This document shows, one piece after another, positions 31,731-41,028 of a stretch of DNA of 64,000 nt; position 1 is the first letter of the stretch; every line of letters begins with the position of its first letter. The DNA comes from Chloroflexota bacterium (GTDB taxonomy: Bacteria; Chloroflexota; Limnocylindria; Limnocylindrales; CSP1-4): assembly GCA_919901745.1 (NCBI GenBank), contig CAKKPP010000039.1, positions 39,426 to 103,425 on the forward strand, read 5' to 3'. Both the position numbers and the translations under genes were made by a program. The notes beneath the pieces were generated by a model. That model saw only the letters and a list, made by a program, of their open reading frames with translations. It was not told the DNA's origin and searched no databases.

Positions 31731-32498
31731 ATGAACGATAAACGCGCTACTGTCAAGACGCAGGTTTCTGGTGCCGAAACCGGCGGCGGCCCGCCTCCGA
31801 GTATTGGGGCAGAGGCGATCCGGCTGAAGCTGGCCGAGGCATGGGGCGAAATGGGCGCAGCCTGGGGGGTGGCTCCGGCGATCGCGCGCGTGCACGCGTA
31901 CCTGATGGCCCGCCAGCAGCCGTTGACCGAGCGCGAGGTTCGCGAGGCGCTGGGGCTGTCTCACCGCGCCGCCAGCCTCGCCCTGGCCGAGGCGGAATCG
32001 TGGGGGATCGTCGAGCGGGTGCAGGAACCACGACGGGTCGGGCGCCGCGGTCCGGCCGGCGCCGCCTACCTTGCCGTCGGCGACCACTGGCGCTGGTTCG
32101 GCCGAGTCGTGGCCGAACGGAAGGTCCGCGAAGGCGACCCGATCATCGGTGTCATCGAACGGACCGCGGCCGAGGCGAGCGCAGCATCCGCAGCGGCCCC
32201 CGACGATCCCGAGTTGGCCGGCTTGAGCGAGTGGCTCGCTGCATTCCTGGTGTTCGTGCGCCTGTTCGATCGGGCCGTGGGCCTCGTTCCCCAGCTCGAG
32301 CCCCGCGAACTCGAGCGTAGCCTCCAGCTTCTCGGTCGAATCCCGGACGAGACCATCCTTCGGCTCTTTGACCTCCTCGGCGCCCTGCCCGATGACGATG
32401 TCCTGGGGCTTGTCGACGCCGTCAGTCGCCTCTCGCCGACGGCTGCGCGGCGCGCCACGAAGCTGATGTCGGGGGTCGTCCGAACGGTCTCGCGCTAG
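31731..32498 (+). CDS. GbsR/MarR-family transcriptional regulator
   Basis: A 255-residue regulator. The winged HTH lies at about residues 45-120 (IARVHAYLMARQQPLTEREV, ALGLSHRAASLALAEAESWG, VGRRGPAGAAYLAVGDHWRW), as in the GbsR branch, where the last motif resembles (K)GR.Y....D.W..F. The C-terminal ~100 residues are helical. In Bacillus GbsR responds to choline; here the only divergent neighbour is an epimerase, so the ligand is unknown. The palindrome immediately upstream suggests autorepression. Confidence 0.85.
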   Translation: MNDKRATVKTQVSGAETGGGPPPSIGAEAIRLKLAEAWGEMGAAWGVAPAIARVHAYLMARQQPLTEREVREALGLSHRAASLALAEAESWGIVERVQEPRRVGRRGPAGAAYLAVGDHWRWFGRVVAERKVREGDPIIGVIERTAAEASAASAAAPDDPELAGLSEWLAAFLVFVRLFDRAVGLVPQLEPRELERSLQLLGRIPDETILRLFDLLGALPDDDVLGLVDAVSRLSPTAARRATKLMSGVVRTVSR

Positions 32499-32542
32499 AC
32501 GCGTGAGACATCAGCCCCGGCACCGGCGCACGACAAAGGGAA

Positions 32543-32569
32543 CGACCCCGGGTCGTAGACCCGGGGTCG
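32543..32569. terminator. bidirectional terminator-like hairpin
   Basis: Perfect 12-bp stem, CGACCCCGGGTC / GACCCGGGGTCG, with a 3-nt loop. It lies between the convergent regulator (ends 32498) and secreted-protein gene (ends 32593). No U-tract on either strand. Confidence 0.65.
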
Positions 32570-32592
32570 CACGAGCGGAGAACGCGTGACTC

Positions 32593-33222
32593 CTACCCGT
32601 TGTAGTGGTCGCGCCAGGTTACCTTGCCGATACCGCCGTCCACCGACATCGGAGCGCCGTCGATCGTCGCCGTACCGGATGCCATGCGGTAGGTGCTGCT
32701 GTACGACGAGTGGCCGTTGAACTGCGACGGGATCTGGAAGGACCAGGTCCCGCGCTCCATGACCTTCGGTCCGGTTGCCGTCAACGCGAGTGAGACCTGG
32801 ACACCCGACTTGGACGTGTCGGTCCAGGTGTCCGCGCACTGGTCGACGTCGGCGCCATAGACGTCGACGGTGGCCGTGGCACTCGCCGACCCATAGTTCT
32901 TGCCGATGGCGAGGGTGGCATCGCCGTAGCCATACTGGTATGAGCCCACGAAGCCGTAGAACTCATCTGTCGGATCGCCCGGCGTGCAGTCGACCCAGTT
33001 TCCCGTCTCGGTGTACAGCTCCAAGAACGGTGAGGACGAACCCTGCTGGCTCCAGGCCGCGACGTAACCGAACGTGTAGCCGTCGGTTCCCTCGGTGTAC
33101 CACGAGCCCTGAGCCGTCAGCGCCGAGCCGCTCGAGTTGGACACGTTTGCGCCCGCGGAGACAGGCGCGGCGAGGGCCAAGGCCATGATCCCGGCCATGA
33201 CGACGATGGCGAATCTGCGCAT
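32593..33222 (-). CDS. secreted protein of unknown function
   Basis: A 209-residue protein with signal peptide MRRFAIVVMAGIMALALAAP ending near VSAGA. The mature region is Ser/Thr/Tyr/Gly-rich with repeated beta-like strands and one Cys pair (VDCTPGD, DQCADTW). ATG 33222 is preceded by GGAAGGGG at a good distance; the longer frame upstream is rejected. No domain recognised. Probably an extracellular beta-sandwich protein. Confidence 0.72.
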   Translation of the reverse strand: MRRFAIVVMAGIMALALAAPVSAGANVSNSSGSALTAQGSWYTEGTDGYTFGYVAAWSQQGSSSPFLELYTETGNWVDCTPGDPTDEFYGFVGSYQYGYGDATLAIGKNYGSASATATVDVYGADVDQCADTWTDTSKSGVQVSLALTATGPKVMERGTWSFQIPSQFNGHSSYSSTYRMASGTATIDGAPMSVDGGIGKVTWRDHYNG

Positions 33223-33327
33223 CGAATCCCCTTCCAGAGAGACCACTGGTGCGGACGGGGCCCAGGCTGATCGGCTGTCCGCCACCGATCACATGACGCT
33301 GGGCGCGGCCAACGTGTTGCCGGGGTC

Positions 33328-33349
33328 CGCTGTCGGCTTTCCGACAGCG
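33328..33349. promoter_or_regulatory. perfect hairpin in divergent region before pdxS
   Basis: CGCTGTCGG-CTTT-CCGACAGCG, a 9-bp perfect stem with a 4-nt loop. It lies 106 bp before the secreted-protein start and 194 bp before pdxS, in a 320-bp divergent gap (33223-33542) that otherwise shows no gene. Operator or small-RNA hairpin. Confidence 0.4.
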
Positions 33350-33437
33350 CGGTCGATCCCGTGTCCATGCTGCCTCGAGTGATCTCCGTGCTCGGCCTCG
33401 CCAGCCTGGACGCCGACGCAGGGATCGTGCACTGCCA

Positions 33438-33446
33438 TGCGATAAT
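33438..33446 (+). promoter_or_regulatory. extended -10 upstream of pdxS
   Basis: TGCGATAAT matches an extended -10 (TGnTATAAT). It would give a leader of about 90 nt before pdxS. No -35 or riboswitch fold is obvious. Confidence 0.4.
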
Positions 33447-33542
33447 CGCGGAGCGCGAGGCGGGCCGGTTGACCCGAACGGGCGAGGACCCCGCGGCAGG
33501 CGACCGGCAGACCGAGCGCAGTGACCGGAGAACCAGGGGCAG

Positions 33543-34430
33543 ATGACAGTCGAGACATCAACCTGGGCGACCAAGAAGGGTCTGGCCCAGATGCTCAAAG
33601 GCGGCGTCATCATGGACGTCGTCACTCCCGACCAGGCAAGGATCGCCGAGGACGCGGGCGCCGTGGCCGTCATGGCCCTCGAGCGCGTGCCCGCCGACAT
33701 CCGGGCGTCCGGCGGCGTGGCTCGCATGAGCGACCCACAGATGATCGTCGGGATCATGGACGCGGTGTCGATTCCCGTGATGGCGAAGGCCCGGATCGGC
33801 CACTTCGTGGAGGCGCAGATCCTCGAGGCGCTCGGCGTCGACTACATCGACGAATCGGAGGTTCTGACACCCGCCGACGAGACGAACCACATCGACAAGC
33901 ACGCCTTCAAGGTCCCGTTCGTGTGCGGCTGCCGCAACCTCGGCGAGGCCATCCGCCGGATCAACGAGGGTGCGGCGATGATGCGGACCAAGGGCGAGGC
34001 CGGCACCGGCAACATCGTCGAGGCGGTGCGCCAGCTGCGCGACGTCCTCGCCGGCATTCGTCGGCTCCAGGGGATGCGCGAAGACGAGCTGTTCGTTGCC
34101 GCGAAGGAGCTCCAGGCGCCGTATGAACTCGTCAGACAGGTCGCGGCGGACGGCAAGCTCCCGGTCGTGAACTTCGTCGCTGGTGGGATCTCCACGCCCG
34201 CCGACGCCGCGCTCGTCATGCAGCTTGGTGCCGAGGGCGTCTTCGTCGGGTCCGGCATCTTCAAGAGCGAGGATCCGGCGCGGATGGCCAATGCGATCGT
34301 CCAGGCCACGACCCACTTCGACGATCCGACGATCATCGCCGAGGTCTCGAAGGGTCTCGGAGCGCCGATGCGCGGCCTGACGATGGAAACGATCCCCGAC
34401 GCCGAGCGACTCGCCGCGAGGGGCTGGTAG
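33543..34430 (+). CDS. pdxS: pyridoxal 5'-phosphate synthase subunit PdxS
   Basis: A 295-residue TIM-barrel PLP synthase. It has [20 protein letters not shown] (catalytic Asp), [31 protein letters not shown] (Schiff-base Lys), [15 protein letters not shown] (second Lys) and [20 protein letters not shown]. It makes PLP from ribose 5-phosphate, glyceraldehyde 3-phosphate and ammonia delivered by PdxT. 24 bp upstream of pdxT. One of the best-conserved proteins in the window. Confidence 0.98.
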   Translation: MTVETSTWATKKGLAQMLKGGVIMDVVTPDQARIAEDAGAVAVMALERVPADIRASGGVARMSDPQMIVGIMDAVSIPVMAKARIGHFVEAQILEALGVDYIDESEVLTPADETNHIDKHAFKVPFVCGCRNLGEAIRRINEGAAMMRTKGEAGTGNIVEAVRQLRDVLAGIRRLQGMREDELFVAAKELQAPYELVRQVAADGKLPVVNFVAGGISTPADAALVMQLGAEGVFVGSGIFKSEDPARMANAIVQATTHFDDPTIIAEVSKGLGAPMRGLTMETIPDAERLAARGW

Positions 34431-34454
34431 CGCGCGTCGCGCCGGAGCCTCGCC

Positions 34455-35093
34455 ATGAAGATCGGTGTCCTCGCCCTCCAGGGGGCATATCGCGAGCATG
34501 TCGACACGCTGCACGCCATCGGCGTGGAGGCGGTCGAGGTACGCCTGCCGGCGCACCTCGCGCTCGTGGACGGGCTCATCCTGCCCGGCGGTGAGAGCAC
34601 CACGATGCGCAAGCTCATCGATCGCTGGGGTCTGCGTGAACCCATGCTCCGTCTCGCACATTCCGGCGCACCGATCTTTGGCACCTGTGCCGGGATGATC
34701 GTCCTTGCACGCGAGATCGACGGCGACGAGCCGCCGATCGTGCCCGTCCTGGACGTGACCGTCGAGCGGAATGCCTTCGGTCGACAGCTGGATTCGTTTG
34801 AAGCCGAGCTGGTGGTGCCCGTACTCGGTTCCACGCCGGTTCACGGCGTCTTCATCCGCGCGCCCGTGATCAGCCGGACCGGCCCCGACGTGGACGTGCT
34901 CGCACGGCTCGACGATGGGCGGATCGTCGCCGTCCGCGAGCGCAACGTGATTGCCACGGCCTTCCATCCCGAACTCGCGGGCGAGACACGCTTCCACCGC
35001 CTCGTCGCGACGATGGCCGCCGAACACGCCGATCCGGGCGAGGGATCCGGGCGACGCCATCATCCCACCCGTCGGGCGGGCCGGGCTCCATGA
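34455..35093 (+). CDS. pdxT: PLP synthase glutaminase subunit PdxT
   Basis: A 212-residue class I glutamine amidotransferase. It has KIGVLALQGAYREHVDTL, the LPGGESTTMRKLI loop, nucleophile Cys in FGTCAGMIVLA, and His/Glu in TAFHPELAGETRFH. It hydrolyses glutamine and channels ammonia to PdxS. Its TGA overlaps the ATG of the following GNAT-like gene. Confidence 0.97.
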   Translation: MKIGVLALQGAYREHVDTLHAIGVEAVEVRLPAHLALVDGLILPGGESTTMRKLIDRWGLREPMLRLAHSGAPIFGTCAGMIVLAREIDGDEPPIVPVLDVTVERNAFGRQLDSFEAELVVPVLGSTPVHGVFIRAPVISRTGPDVDVLARLDDGRIVAVRERNVIATAFHPELAGETRFHRLVATMAAEHADPGEGSGRRHHPTRRAGRAP

Positions 35094-36154
35094 CGGGCCC
35101 GCGTGCAAGCCGGACCGGCGGCAAGGTTCGTGCCGCTCGACTCACCGACCTGGCCGCTCTCGGGGAGCTCTCACGGCTGTGCCAGGCGAGCAACAGCGAT
35201 ACCCGGTCGCTCGGCCTACCCGTCAGCGGCCCGCCGATCGGCATGTTCAACCTGTTCCGGTTGCCGCTGGGAGCCTTCCGCCCGAACGATCTCCTGTTCG
35301 TCCACGAAGACGGCGGACGGCTCGGCGGACTGATCCGCGTGGAGCGCGAGGCGTCGCGGGACGAGTGGACGATCGTCGAGCTCGATGCCATCGGGGCCAG
35401 CGAGGCCGGGGACATCCGTTTTCGGCTGGTGCAGCACCTCATGCGCGAAGGCGCCAAGCGCGCCGCGGCGCGCTTCCACGTGGCCTGCGCCGACGCCGAC
35501 GGCAATGTCGAACTGTTCATGCAGGCAGGATTCGCGCGGTACGGCGACGAGCAGGTCCTCTTCCGTGCGCCGACCGCCGCGCTGCCGTCTCCGTGGTCGC
35601 CGGCCCGGGCCGCCGAGGCGGGAATCCGGCCGGCAACGCCCCTCGACGCCGTGGCCCTGCTGCGTCTCTGGAGCGCGGTCACGCCGCAGCCGGTCCAGCG
35701 CCTCGAGATGGTCCGGCTCGTGGACTGGGAGCGCCAGGGGATGCACTGGCGCGTGCCGCGGAGCAGCCTCGCTCCGATCCTTCGATTCGCCGAGGTGGAA
35801 GCACATGTCCTCGAGCGGCCCTCCGGCGGGAAGGACGGCACGGAACTGGCCGCGGTGGCGCAGATCGGTGTCGCTCGCGAGGATCAGCCCCACTATCTCA
35901 AGGTCCTGGCGCGGCCCGAGGCCGACGTGGCGAGCCTCATCGACTTTGCGCTCGGCGTCGTCGCGGCCCGGACCAGGGCCGGGGATCATCGTCACGAGCA
36001 CGGCGTGATCGCGCCCGTGCGAACCTATGAGTCGCCCATCGACCGGCGCCTGGAGGACGCTGGCTTCGATGCCGTGTCGACCGTCACACTGCTCATGAAG
36101 GAAACGCTCGTCCGAGTTGCCGAACCGGCCCTCGTGCCGGCCGGCGTCCGCTAG
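35090..36154 (+). CDS. GNAT-like acetyltransferase-fold protein
   Basis: A 354-residue protein with two GNAT-like halves. The first (about 10-165) ends in FRLVQHLMREGAKRAAARFH and NVELFMQAGFARYG, the usual GNAT C-terminal pattern of a neighbour-in-fold 'GF..yg'. The second (about 180-345) ends in SPIDRRLEDAGFDAVSTVTL. Acetyl-CoA-binding residues are not clear. It is coupled to pdxT (ATGA) and 12 bp before the R3H ATPase, so expressed with PLP synthesis. Function unknown. Confidence 0.72.
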   Translation: MTGPRASRTGGKVRAARLTDLAALGELSRLCQASNSDTRSLGLPVSGPPIGMFNLFRLPLGAFRPNDLLFVHEDGGRLGGLIRVEREASRDEWTIVELDAIGASEAGDIRFRLVQHLMREGAKRAAARFHVACADADGNVELFMQAGFARYGDEQVLFRAPTAALPSPWSPARAAEAGIRPATPLDAVALLRLWSAVTPQPVQRLEMVRLVDWERQGMHWRVPRSSLAPILRFAEVEAHVLERPSGGKDGTELAAVAQIGVAREDQPHYLKVLARPEADVASLIDFALGVVAARTRAGDHRHEHGVIAPVRTYESPIDRRLEDAGFDAVSTVTLLMKETLVRVAEPALVPAGVR

Positions 36155-36166
36155 TGGAGGTCACCC

Positions 36167-38182
36167 GTGACTTCTGAGGAACCGCGCCGGGAGTCCATCG
36201 ACGATCTTGATGCGCTGCTGGCCTCCCTCCCGCCCGAGATCGTCGCCGCCGTCCGTGCCCTCCCGGAAGTGGAACACGTGATCGAGGTCGTCATGGACCT
36301 GGGGCGTCGGCCCGAGGCACGCTTTCCCGATTCCGAGATCCTGCTTCTCGAACGCGAGATCAACGACGCCGACATCGCCTACGTCGTCGATCACATCGGG
36401 ACATTCGGCGATGACAACCGGGCCGGGATCGAGCGGACGCTCCATCGCATCAGCGCCATTCGGAACCGGGCCGGCAAGATCGTGGGGTTGACCTGCCGGA
36501 TCGGCCGAGCCGTCTACGGCACGATCGACATCATTGCGGACTTCGTCCAGACCGGAAAGTCGACCCTGATCATGGGTCGCCCCGGGATCGGCAAGACGAC
36601 GATGCTGCGCGAGGCTGCGCGGGTACTTGCCGACGATATGGGCAAGCGCGTCGTCGTGGTGGATACCTCGAACGAGATCGCCGGAGACGGCGACATCCCG
36701 CATCCGGCCATCGGCAAGGCGCGCCGAATGCAGGTCCGCACGCCCTCGATGCAGCACGAAGTCATGATCGAGGCGGTCGAGAACCACATGCCGCAGGTCA
36801 TCGTCATCGACGAGATCGGAACCGAGCTGGAGGCCCAGGCCGCCCGGACGATTGCCGAGCGCGGGGTCCAGCTCATCGGGACCGCGCACGGCAACAACCT
36901 TGACAACCTGATGCTCAACCCGACGCTATCCGATCTGATCGGCGGCATTCAGAGCGTGACCCTTGGCGACGACGAGGCTCGCCGGCGGCGGACCCAGAAG
37001 AGCGTCCTCGAACGCAAGGCTCCGCCCACCTTCGACGTCATCGTCGAGATCCAGGATCGGGATCGCGTCGCCGTGCACAGCGACGTTGCCGACACGATCG
37101 ATGCGCTGCTGCGCGGCGATGCCGTCGCGCCCGAGCTGCGTTGGCGCGATGAAGAGGGCGTGCACCGATCGCAGGGACGGCCGCGGCCCTCGCCGAGGGA
37201 GCAGCTCGGCGCGGAGCGGTTTGCCGGGCTCGTCGGGTCTGGACAGCCGTGGCGAATGGAGCCCGGATGGCGCGGCGAGACCACCTATCGCGCTGCCGGA
37301 TACCGTGATGCCGAACGCGGCGGGTTCAGGGCCGGGTACCGTCCGGGAGCGTCCGGAGGTTGGCGGCAGACGCGAGGCGGATCGGGACGGGAGGCCCCGC
37401 CGCGATCGTCCGAACCCAGTGCCCGGGGAGAGGTTCCGTTCGTTGCCGGCGATATCGCCGATCGCGGTCCGCTCGAGCGGGGCGCCGCCCCCGCGCCTGA
37501 GCCGCGTGCCCGGGATGCTCGCGAATTCGAGCGCCAACAGGCGTGGCGGGATCAGGCCGCGCGGGCACTGACGACGCTCCACGCAGACGAAGGGACCGGG
37601 CCCGTCAATGGGCCCGATCTGGGTGCCGATGATGAGCTCCTGCTCGACCGGGCGATCGCCGACGGGATCGAAGAAGATGGGCCGGCCCTCCGAGTGGCCG
37701 ATGCCGGATCGCTGCCCACCCTTCGACTGGTATCCCAGGGGATCAGCCGCAAGCGCCTGGAACAGGCGATTCGCGAACTGCAGCTCCCCGTCGTGATCGC
37801 TCGCGATCTCGACGACGCGGACGTGGTGATGACGCTCAAGAACGATTACCGCCAGAAGACCCCGATGATCCGCGAGGCGGAGGAGCGGGCCCTGCCGATC
37901 TATGTCCTGAAGAGCAACACGATCCTCCAGATCCAGGCGAGCCTCACGTCCATCTTCTCGCTCGAGGTGGATCCCCGCGAGGCGGCCCTGCGTGAGACGG
38001 AAGAGGCAATCGGCCTCGTCCTGCACCAGGCCGAACCGGTGGAGCTGTCTCCCCAGAACGCCTACATCCGCCGGCTCCAGCACCAGATGGCGGAGCGGGC
38101 GAACCTCGTGTCGCGCTCGCGCGGGCGCGAGCCATACCGACGCGTGCGCCTGTACCCGGATCAAGCGAGGGCCTGGCGGTAG
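36167..38182 (+). CDS. AAA ATPase with R3H domain (Ycf45/SpoIIIAA-like)
   Basis: A 671-residue protein. The N-terminal ATPase (about 20-320) has Walker [21 protein letters not shown] and Walker [18 protein letters not shown], then [20 protein letters not shown], as in SpoIIIAA/Ycf45. A low-complexity Arg/Gly/Pro-rich linker follows (about 325-480). The C-terminal part (about 500-671) has [20 protein letters not shown] and ends in an R3H single-strand nucleic-acid-binding motif ([20 protein letters not shown]). GTG 36167 is preceded by GGAGG. Likely a nucleic-acid-associated ATPase; its role in Chloroflexota is not established. Confidence 0.87.
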   Translation: MTSEEPRRESIDDLDALLASLPPEIVAAVRALPEVEHVIEVVMDLGRRPEARFPDSEILLLEREINDADIAYVVDHIGTFGDDNRAGIERTLHRISAIRNRAGKIVGLTCRIGRAVYGTIDIIADFVQTGKSTLIMGRPGIGKTTMLREAARVLADDMGKRVVVVDTSNEIAGDGDIPHPAIGKARRMQVRTPSMQHEVMIEAVENHMPQVIVIDEIGTELEAQAARTIAERGVQLIGTAHGNNLDNLMLNPTLSDLIGGIQSVTLGDDEARRRRTQKSVLERKAPPTFDVIVEIQDRDRVAVHSDVADTIDALLRGDAVAPELRWRDEEGVHRSQGRPRPSPREQLGAERFAGLVGSGQPWRMEPGWRGETTYRAAGYRDAERGGFRAGYRPGASGGWRQTRGGSGREAPPRSSEPSARGEVPFVAGDIADRGPLERGAAPAPEPRARDAREFERQQAWRDQAARALTTLHADEGTGPVNGPDLGADDELLLDRAIADGIEEDGPALRVADAGSLPTLRLVSQGISRKRLEQAIRELQLPVVIARDLDDADVVMTLKNDYRQKTPMIREAEERALPIYVLKSNTILQIQASLTSIFSLEVDPREAALRETEEAIGLVLHQAEPVELSPQNAYIRRLQHQMAERANLVSRSRGREPYRRVRLYPDQARAWR

Positions 38183-38261
38183 GGCTCCGGCGCCCCTGAC
38201 CGGCGTCGCCTCGCCCGGGCATCCGCGCACTCTCGCCGGGGCATCGGCGCACTGTTATTCA

Positions 38262-38361
38262 CCCGGGTAATCCGATTCGACCTGGACAAGCGGGGCACTA
38301 CGCCCAGAACGTCAGGATCGGTGACCCGTCACGCTTGCTGACGCCCGATTTCATTACCGGG
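38262..38361 (-). repeat. ~100-bp palindromic repeat, copy D (inverted)
   Basis: Read on the minus strand: it starts at the TTACCGGGC end as TAATGAAATCGGGCGTCAGC, with centre CTGACGTTCTGGGCG, and ends ATCGGATTACCCGGG. This matches copies C and E, so this copy is inverted. It lies between the convergent R3H ATPase and FAD oxidoreductase genes. A nearby 19-bp imperfect direct repeat (CATCCGCGCACTCTCGCCG) precedes it. Confidence 0.83.
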
Positions 38362-38431
38362 CGCAATCTCGCTGGCGGTCGCGCTGGAGGTCGCGGTCGA
38401 GGTTGGCTCGCGCAACCGACCTCCCGATGGA

Positions 38432-39871
38432 TCAGGCCAGGTCGCGACGGAGCGCTGAGCGGGCTGCGTGCCAGCCCGACATCCCGTGGACACCACCCCC
38501 CGGCGGGGTAGAGGACGAACACAGGTAGAGCCCGCGGCCCAGGTGATACGGATCCAGGGATGGTGACGGGCGGAAGATGAGCTGGCGCCAGTCCTGGATC
38601 CCGCCGTTGATGTCGCCACCGACGTAGTTCTCGTCGTAGCGCTCCATGTCGCTCGGCGACCAGGCCCGGCGCGCCAGAATCAGGTCGCGAAACCCGGGGG
38701 CAAAGCGCTCCACCTGATCTTCGATACGGTTGGTCATGTCGATGGCCGAACCGTTCGGCACGTGGCAGTACGCCCAGGCCGTGTGCTTGCCCGTCGGTGC
38801 CCGGGTGGGATCGAACAGCGTTGGCTGGACGAGCAGCACATACGGTCGCTCCGGGTGGCGGCCGGCGTTGACCTCGGCCTCGGACGCCGCGATCTCATCG
38901 AGCGTGCCGCCGAGGTGGACGGTGGCGGCGCGGCCGACATCGGGAGCCGTCCAGGGGATGGGGCCGTCGAGCGCCCAATCGAGTTTGAACACGCCCGGGC
39001 CGTAACGGAAGCCTTCGAGCCGTCGGCGCGGCCCGGTCGCGAGCCGATCGCCGGCGATCGACACGACCTGCCTCGGGGTCAGCGCGAACAGCACGGCCCG
39101 GGCCGGAGGCAGGTCGCTCATCGCACGGACGGGGTGGTCCGTGACGATCTCGACACCCAGGTCGGTTGCCTCGGCGATGAGCGCATCCGCCACCGCCTGC
39201 GAGCCGCTGCGGGCCAGTGGCCATCCGTGGGCATGGGCGACCATCGCCAGCACCAGCCCGAAACTCGCCGACAGCGGCGCCGTCAGCGGAAGCATCGAGT
39301 GCGCGGCGATCCCCGCGAACAGCGCCCGGGCCTCCTCGCTATCGAAGCGCGAGCGTGCCAAGCCACGGGTCGACCGCAGGGCGGGCAGACCGAAGCGAGC
39401 GAGCGCGAGCGGGTGGCGCGGCAGGTGGGCGACGGGGCCCAGCAACTCCGGCATGAGGCGCTCCGCATCGCGGACGAGGGGACCGAACAGGCGTCGCCAG
39501 GCACGGCCATCGGGTCCCAGTGCGTCTGCCGTGGTCTGGACCGATCGTTCGAGGATCGCGGAACGATCGCCGCCGAGGGGATGGGCCACCGGCACGGCGG
39601 GATGGACCCACTCCACGCCGCGTGCCGCGAGGTCCACCGTGCGCAGGAACGGCGACGCCAGCGCCACCCCGTGGATCGCGGAGCAGGGATCGTGGATGAA
39701 GCCGGGCAGCGTCAGTTCCGCCGAGCGCGACCCGCCGCCCGCGGCCGGCGTAGCCTCCAGGATCGTCACGGAACGGCCGGCGCGGGCCAGGGTGATCGCC
39801 GCGGCGAGGCCGTTTGGCCCGGCCCCGACGACGATTGCATCAAGGTCCGCGGGCCGCGCCGGCGCGCTCAT
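38432..39871 (-). CDS. phytoene-desaturase-like FAD oxidoreductase
   Basis: A 479-residue flavoprotein. It has N-terminal dinucleotide motif DAIVVGAGPNGLAAAITLAR, LEATPAAGGGSRSAELTLPG and C-terminal GLYLCSSSTPPGGGVHGMSG, the pattern of carotenoid-desaturase-related NAD(P)/FAD oxidoreductases. 13 bp separate it from the upstream gene, so it may be the last gene of the membrane-sensor/SpoIIE operon. Substrate unknown; no carotenoid genes are nearby. Confidence 0.85.
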   Translation of the reverse strand: MSAPARPADLDAIVVGAGPNGLAAAITLARAGRSVTILEATPAAGGGSRSAELTLPGFIHDPCSAIHGVALASPFLRTVDLAARGVEWVHPAVPVAHPLGGDRSAILERSVQTTADALGPDGRAWRRLFGPLVRDAERLMPELLGPVAHLPRHPLALARFGLPALRSTRGLARSRFDSEEARALFAGIAAHSMLPLTAPLSASFGLVLAMVAHAHGWPLARSGSQAVADALIAEATDLGVEIVTDHPVRAMSDLPPARAVLFALTPRQVVSIAGDRLATGPRRRLEGFRYGPGVFKLDWALDGPIPWTAPDVGRAATVHLGGTLDEIAASEAEVNAGRHPERPYVLLVQPTLFDPTRAPTGKHTAWAYCHVPNGSAIDMTNRIEDQVERFAPGFRDLILARRAWSPSDMERYDENYVGGDINGGIQDWRQLIFRPSPSLDPYHLGRGLYLCSSSTPPGGGVHGMSGWHAARSALRRDLA

Positions 39872-39884
39872 CGAAGCCTGGGCC

Positions 39885-40646
39885 TCACCCCCGGCCGGTG
39901 AGCTTGCGCAATGGCGCGGTCAGGGTCCGCCGCGCGGACCGGATGGTCGCACTGTTGCGGACGTTGCGCCAGTAGCGCCACTGCCGGTTGCGATCGATGC
40001 ACACGACCTGCGTGTCGACGGCCGGCGAGGCGACCCCGACCGCGGCCGCGAGGTTGCGCAGGGTCGCCTCCCAGAACCGGTCGTTCTGGCGGTTGCCGCC
40101 CAGCATGTAGGCCAGCTCGTCGAACGGGTCGGATGGTCGCTCCAGGGCCTGCGCCTGAGCGACGGTCACGTCCCCGTCGCGCCGTGCGGAGAAGGTGATC
40201 CACGCCGACAGGATATGGCCTTCGGGGGACATGAACGTGAACGACTCGTCGTCCGCATAGAGGACGAGCACGCCGGTTGAGAACCTGACCGGCGCCCCGG
40301 GCAACGGCTCGATCTCGAGCAGGGCGACTTCGCCCGGCGCGATGCCCGACAAGGGGGCGTAGAACCGCTGGCCCTTCGGCCAGAACGTCGGGAACCGCTC
40401 CTTCCAGAGGGCGATGAGGTCGGTCGGGGAGATGTCGACGCCGTCGAGGCGGACCGTGAAGGTCTTCTGCCACAGCTGGCCGAAGCCCTGCAACGGCCCG
40501 GACACGCGCCTCCCGGTCACCGCATCGTCCGTTGCGCCTGCCACCCCGGCCGCCGACAGGCGGTCGACCGGTTGGGCCCAGTTTGCCGCGTCGCGATTGG
40601 TCGCGGCGTCGTGGTTCGGCGGCGGCTTGACGTTCAGCTCGGTCAT
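39885..40646 (-). CDS. conserved hypothetical protein of the SpoIIE/STAS operon
   Basis: A 253-residue soluble protein. The middle (about 55-200) has FTVRLDGVDISPTDLIALWK, RFYAPLSGIAPGEVALLEIE and ESFTFMSPEGHILSAWITFS, suggesting a ligand-binding beta-barrel/helix-grip-like fold. No catalytic motif. ATG 40646 has GAGGAGACC 4 nt upstream. It lies 34 bp after the second STAS gene. Possibly a ligand-binding partner of the signalling proteins; function unknown. Confidence 0.68.
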   Translation of the reverse strand: MTELNVKPPPNHDAATNRDAANWAQPVDRLSAAGVAGATDDAVTGRRVSGPLQGFGQLWQKTFTVRLDGVDISPTDLIALWKERFPTFWPKGQRFYAPLSGIAPGEVALLEIEPLPGAPVRFSTGVLVLYADDESFTFMSPEGHILSAWITFSARRDGDVTVAQAQALERPSDPFDELAYMLGGNRQNDRFWEATLRNLAAAVGVASPAVDTQVVCIDRNRQWRYWRNVRNSATIRSARRTLTAPLRKLTGRG

Positions 40647-40680
40647 CGCAGGTCTCCTCGATCCCCCGGTCGCGGCCGGG

Positions 40681-41028
40681 TCAGGCCGTCGCGGCCACCA
40701 TGGCCGCGGCATCGTCGTCGTAGATCTCGATCGCCTCATCGAGGCGGGTCAGCGAGAAGATCTGGCGGTAGTGCTCGGACAGGCCGGTTGCGACGAGCCT
40801 CCCACCGCCGCGCCGGGCGCGGACGAGGAGCGTCACGAGGAGCCCGATGCCACCGCTGTTCATGTACTCGAGCTTGCTGAAATCGAGGATGACGGCCGTC
40901 GCCCCGTTCGCCGCGGCGAGGCCGTAGGCGGCCATGAGGTCGGCTTCGCTGGCGGAGGTGACGTCACCTTCGATCCGCAGGATGGCCGCGGGTCCGTCCT
41001 GGTCCAGCTCGATGACGGTGGCGGTCAT
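40681..41028 (-). CDS. STAS-domain anti-sigma-factor antagonist
   Basis: A 115-residue single STAS domain. AAILRIEGDVTSASEADLMA and ATAVILDFSKLEYMNSGGIGLL place the phosphorylatable Ser in MNSGGIG. ATG 41028 overlaps the stop of the other STAS gene (ATGA). Expected to be phosphorylated by a HATPase kinase and dephosphorylated by the SpoIIE phosphatase encoded upstream. Confidence 0.9.
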   Translation of the reverse strand: MTATVIELDQDGPAAILRIEGDVTSASEADLMAAYGLAAANGATAVILDFSKLEYMNSGGIGLLVTLLVRARRGGGRLVATGLSEHYRQIFSLTRLDEAIEIYDDDAAAMVAATA

